Positions 63,705 to 64,000 of a stretch of 64,000 nt of DNA are shown here, piece after piece (the first letter of the stretch is position 1; each line of letters begins with the position of its first letter). Location: positions 372,001 through 436,000 of the forward strand of contig NZ_CP065230.1 in NCBI RefSeq assembly GCF_015767635.1, written 5' to 3'. The notes below the pieces were generated by a model. The model saw nothing but the letters and a program-made list of their open reading frames with translations, ran no database searches and was not told where the DNA came from. A program made the position numbers and the translations under genes. This stretch comes from Halomonas sp. A40-4. GTDB lineage: Bacteria; Pseudomonadota; Gammaproteobacteria; Pseudomonadales; Halomonadaceae.

Positions 63705-64000
63705 ATGACAAGCACAGGTCTGCAATTCACCCTAACGCTCCCCGGTGTTGACGACATCGCGGTGATTGACTTTACCCACCGCGAAGCGCTCTCCCAGCCT
63801 TTCGAGCTGGCGCTCAACCTGGCCAGCCGCGATGGCAGCCTGGATGCCGCCGACCTCCTGGATCGCGAAGCCACCCTGACCATCTGGCAGGACGGCGAAC
63901 CGCTACGCCGGGTGCACGGTATCGTCAGCGAGTTTGGCCGGGGTGACCGCGGCCACCGGCGTACCTTCTACTCCCTGGTACTGCGCCCCGCTCTTTGGCG
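63705..64000 (+). CDS. vgrG: T6SS spike protein VgrG, 5' end (cut by window)
   Basis: Only the first ~98 residues are present. ATG 63705 follows the PAAR stop by one base. FTLTLPGVDDIAVIDFTHREALSQPFELAL is the classic VgrG N-terminal start (gp27-like), followed by VHGIVSEFGRGDRGHRRTFYSLVLRP. Whether it carries a C-terminal effector cannot be seen. Confidence 0.94.
   Translation, partial: MTSTGLQFTLTLPGVDDIAVIDFTHREALSQPFELALNLASRDGSLDAADLLDREATLTIWQDGEPLRRVHGIVSEFGRGDRGHRRTFYSLVLRPALW

Overview
The window looks like a chromosome segment of a moderately halophilic gammaproteobacterium, most likely Halomonas or a close relative (Halomonadaceae). This rests on the 16S rRNA 3' portion as I remember Halomonas sequences, an ectoine hydroxylase gene (ectD), a GC-rich gene set of gammaproteobacterial type, and a thrB-polA neighbourhood that resembles pseudomonads. 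No database search was possible.

Layout. 1-4450: 3' half of a 16S gene, a 16S-23S spacer without tRNA genes, complete 23S, 5S, two terminators and a decayed piece of a second 5S. 4474-18590: housekeeping genes: hisC; an NlpE-like lipoprotein; radA; selD-mnmH (2-selenouridine tRNA modification); a class I amidotransferase-like protein whose nucleophile Cys is replaced by Gly; a YjaG family gene; hisB-hisH-hisA-hisF; a PanM/PanZ-like GNAT gene; asmA; mutY; yggX. 18625-18919: a tRNA-Phe/Gln/Thr operon with a clear sigma70-type promoter.

18875-29873: an integrated filamentous (inovirus-type) prophage in the tRNA-Thr gene, bounded by 134-bp direct repeats. Reading the minus strand from 27.8 kb down, the gene order is control genes, a probable ssDNA-binding protein, two tiny membrane proteins, major coat (pVIII), terminator, adsorption protein (pIII), pVI, Zot/pI, secretin/pIV, Rep/pII, integrase. 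That is the Ff order with a tyrosine integrase added. A divergent repressor and an AT-rich cassette with an unrecognised 302-aa membrane-anchored protein fill the attR side.

29934-42301: a three-gene ABC exporter/AttH-type lipoprotein operon, ectD with a strongly structured leader, an FAH-family hydrolase, thrB-speA and polA. 42310-64000: a type VI secretion cluster in the same order as the Vibrio cholerae vas cluster (from memory): divergent hcp, then tssB-tssC-tssE-tssF-tssG-tagH-tssJ-tssK-tssL-clpV-vasH-vasI-tssA-tssM, a GNAT-fold gene, a PAAR gene and a vgrG cut by the window end. The cluster encodes its own sigma54 activator (VasH), and hcp has a near-perfect -24/-12 promoter, so hcp expression is probably controlled from within the cluster.

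Least explained: the AT-rich cargo gene of the prophage (28503-29411) and its microproteins, the folded ectD leader (34447-34531), the GNAT protein inside the T6SS operon, the Cys-less amidotransferase, and the repeat- and hairpin-rich hcp/tssB intergenic region.
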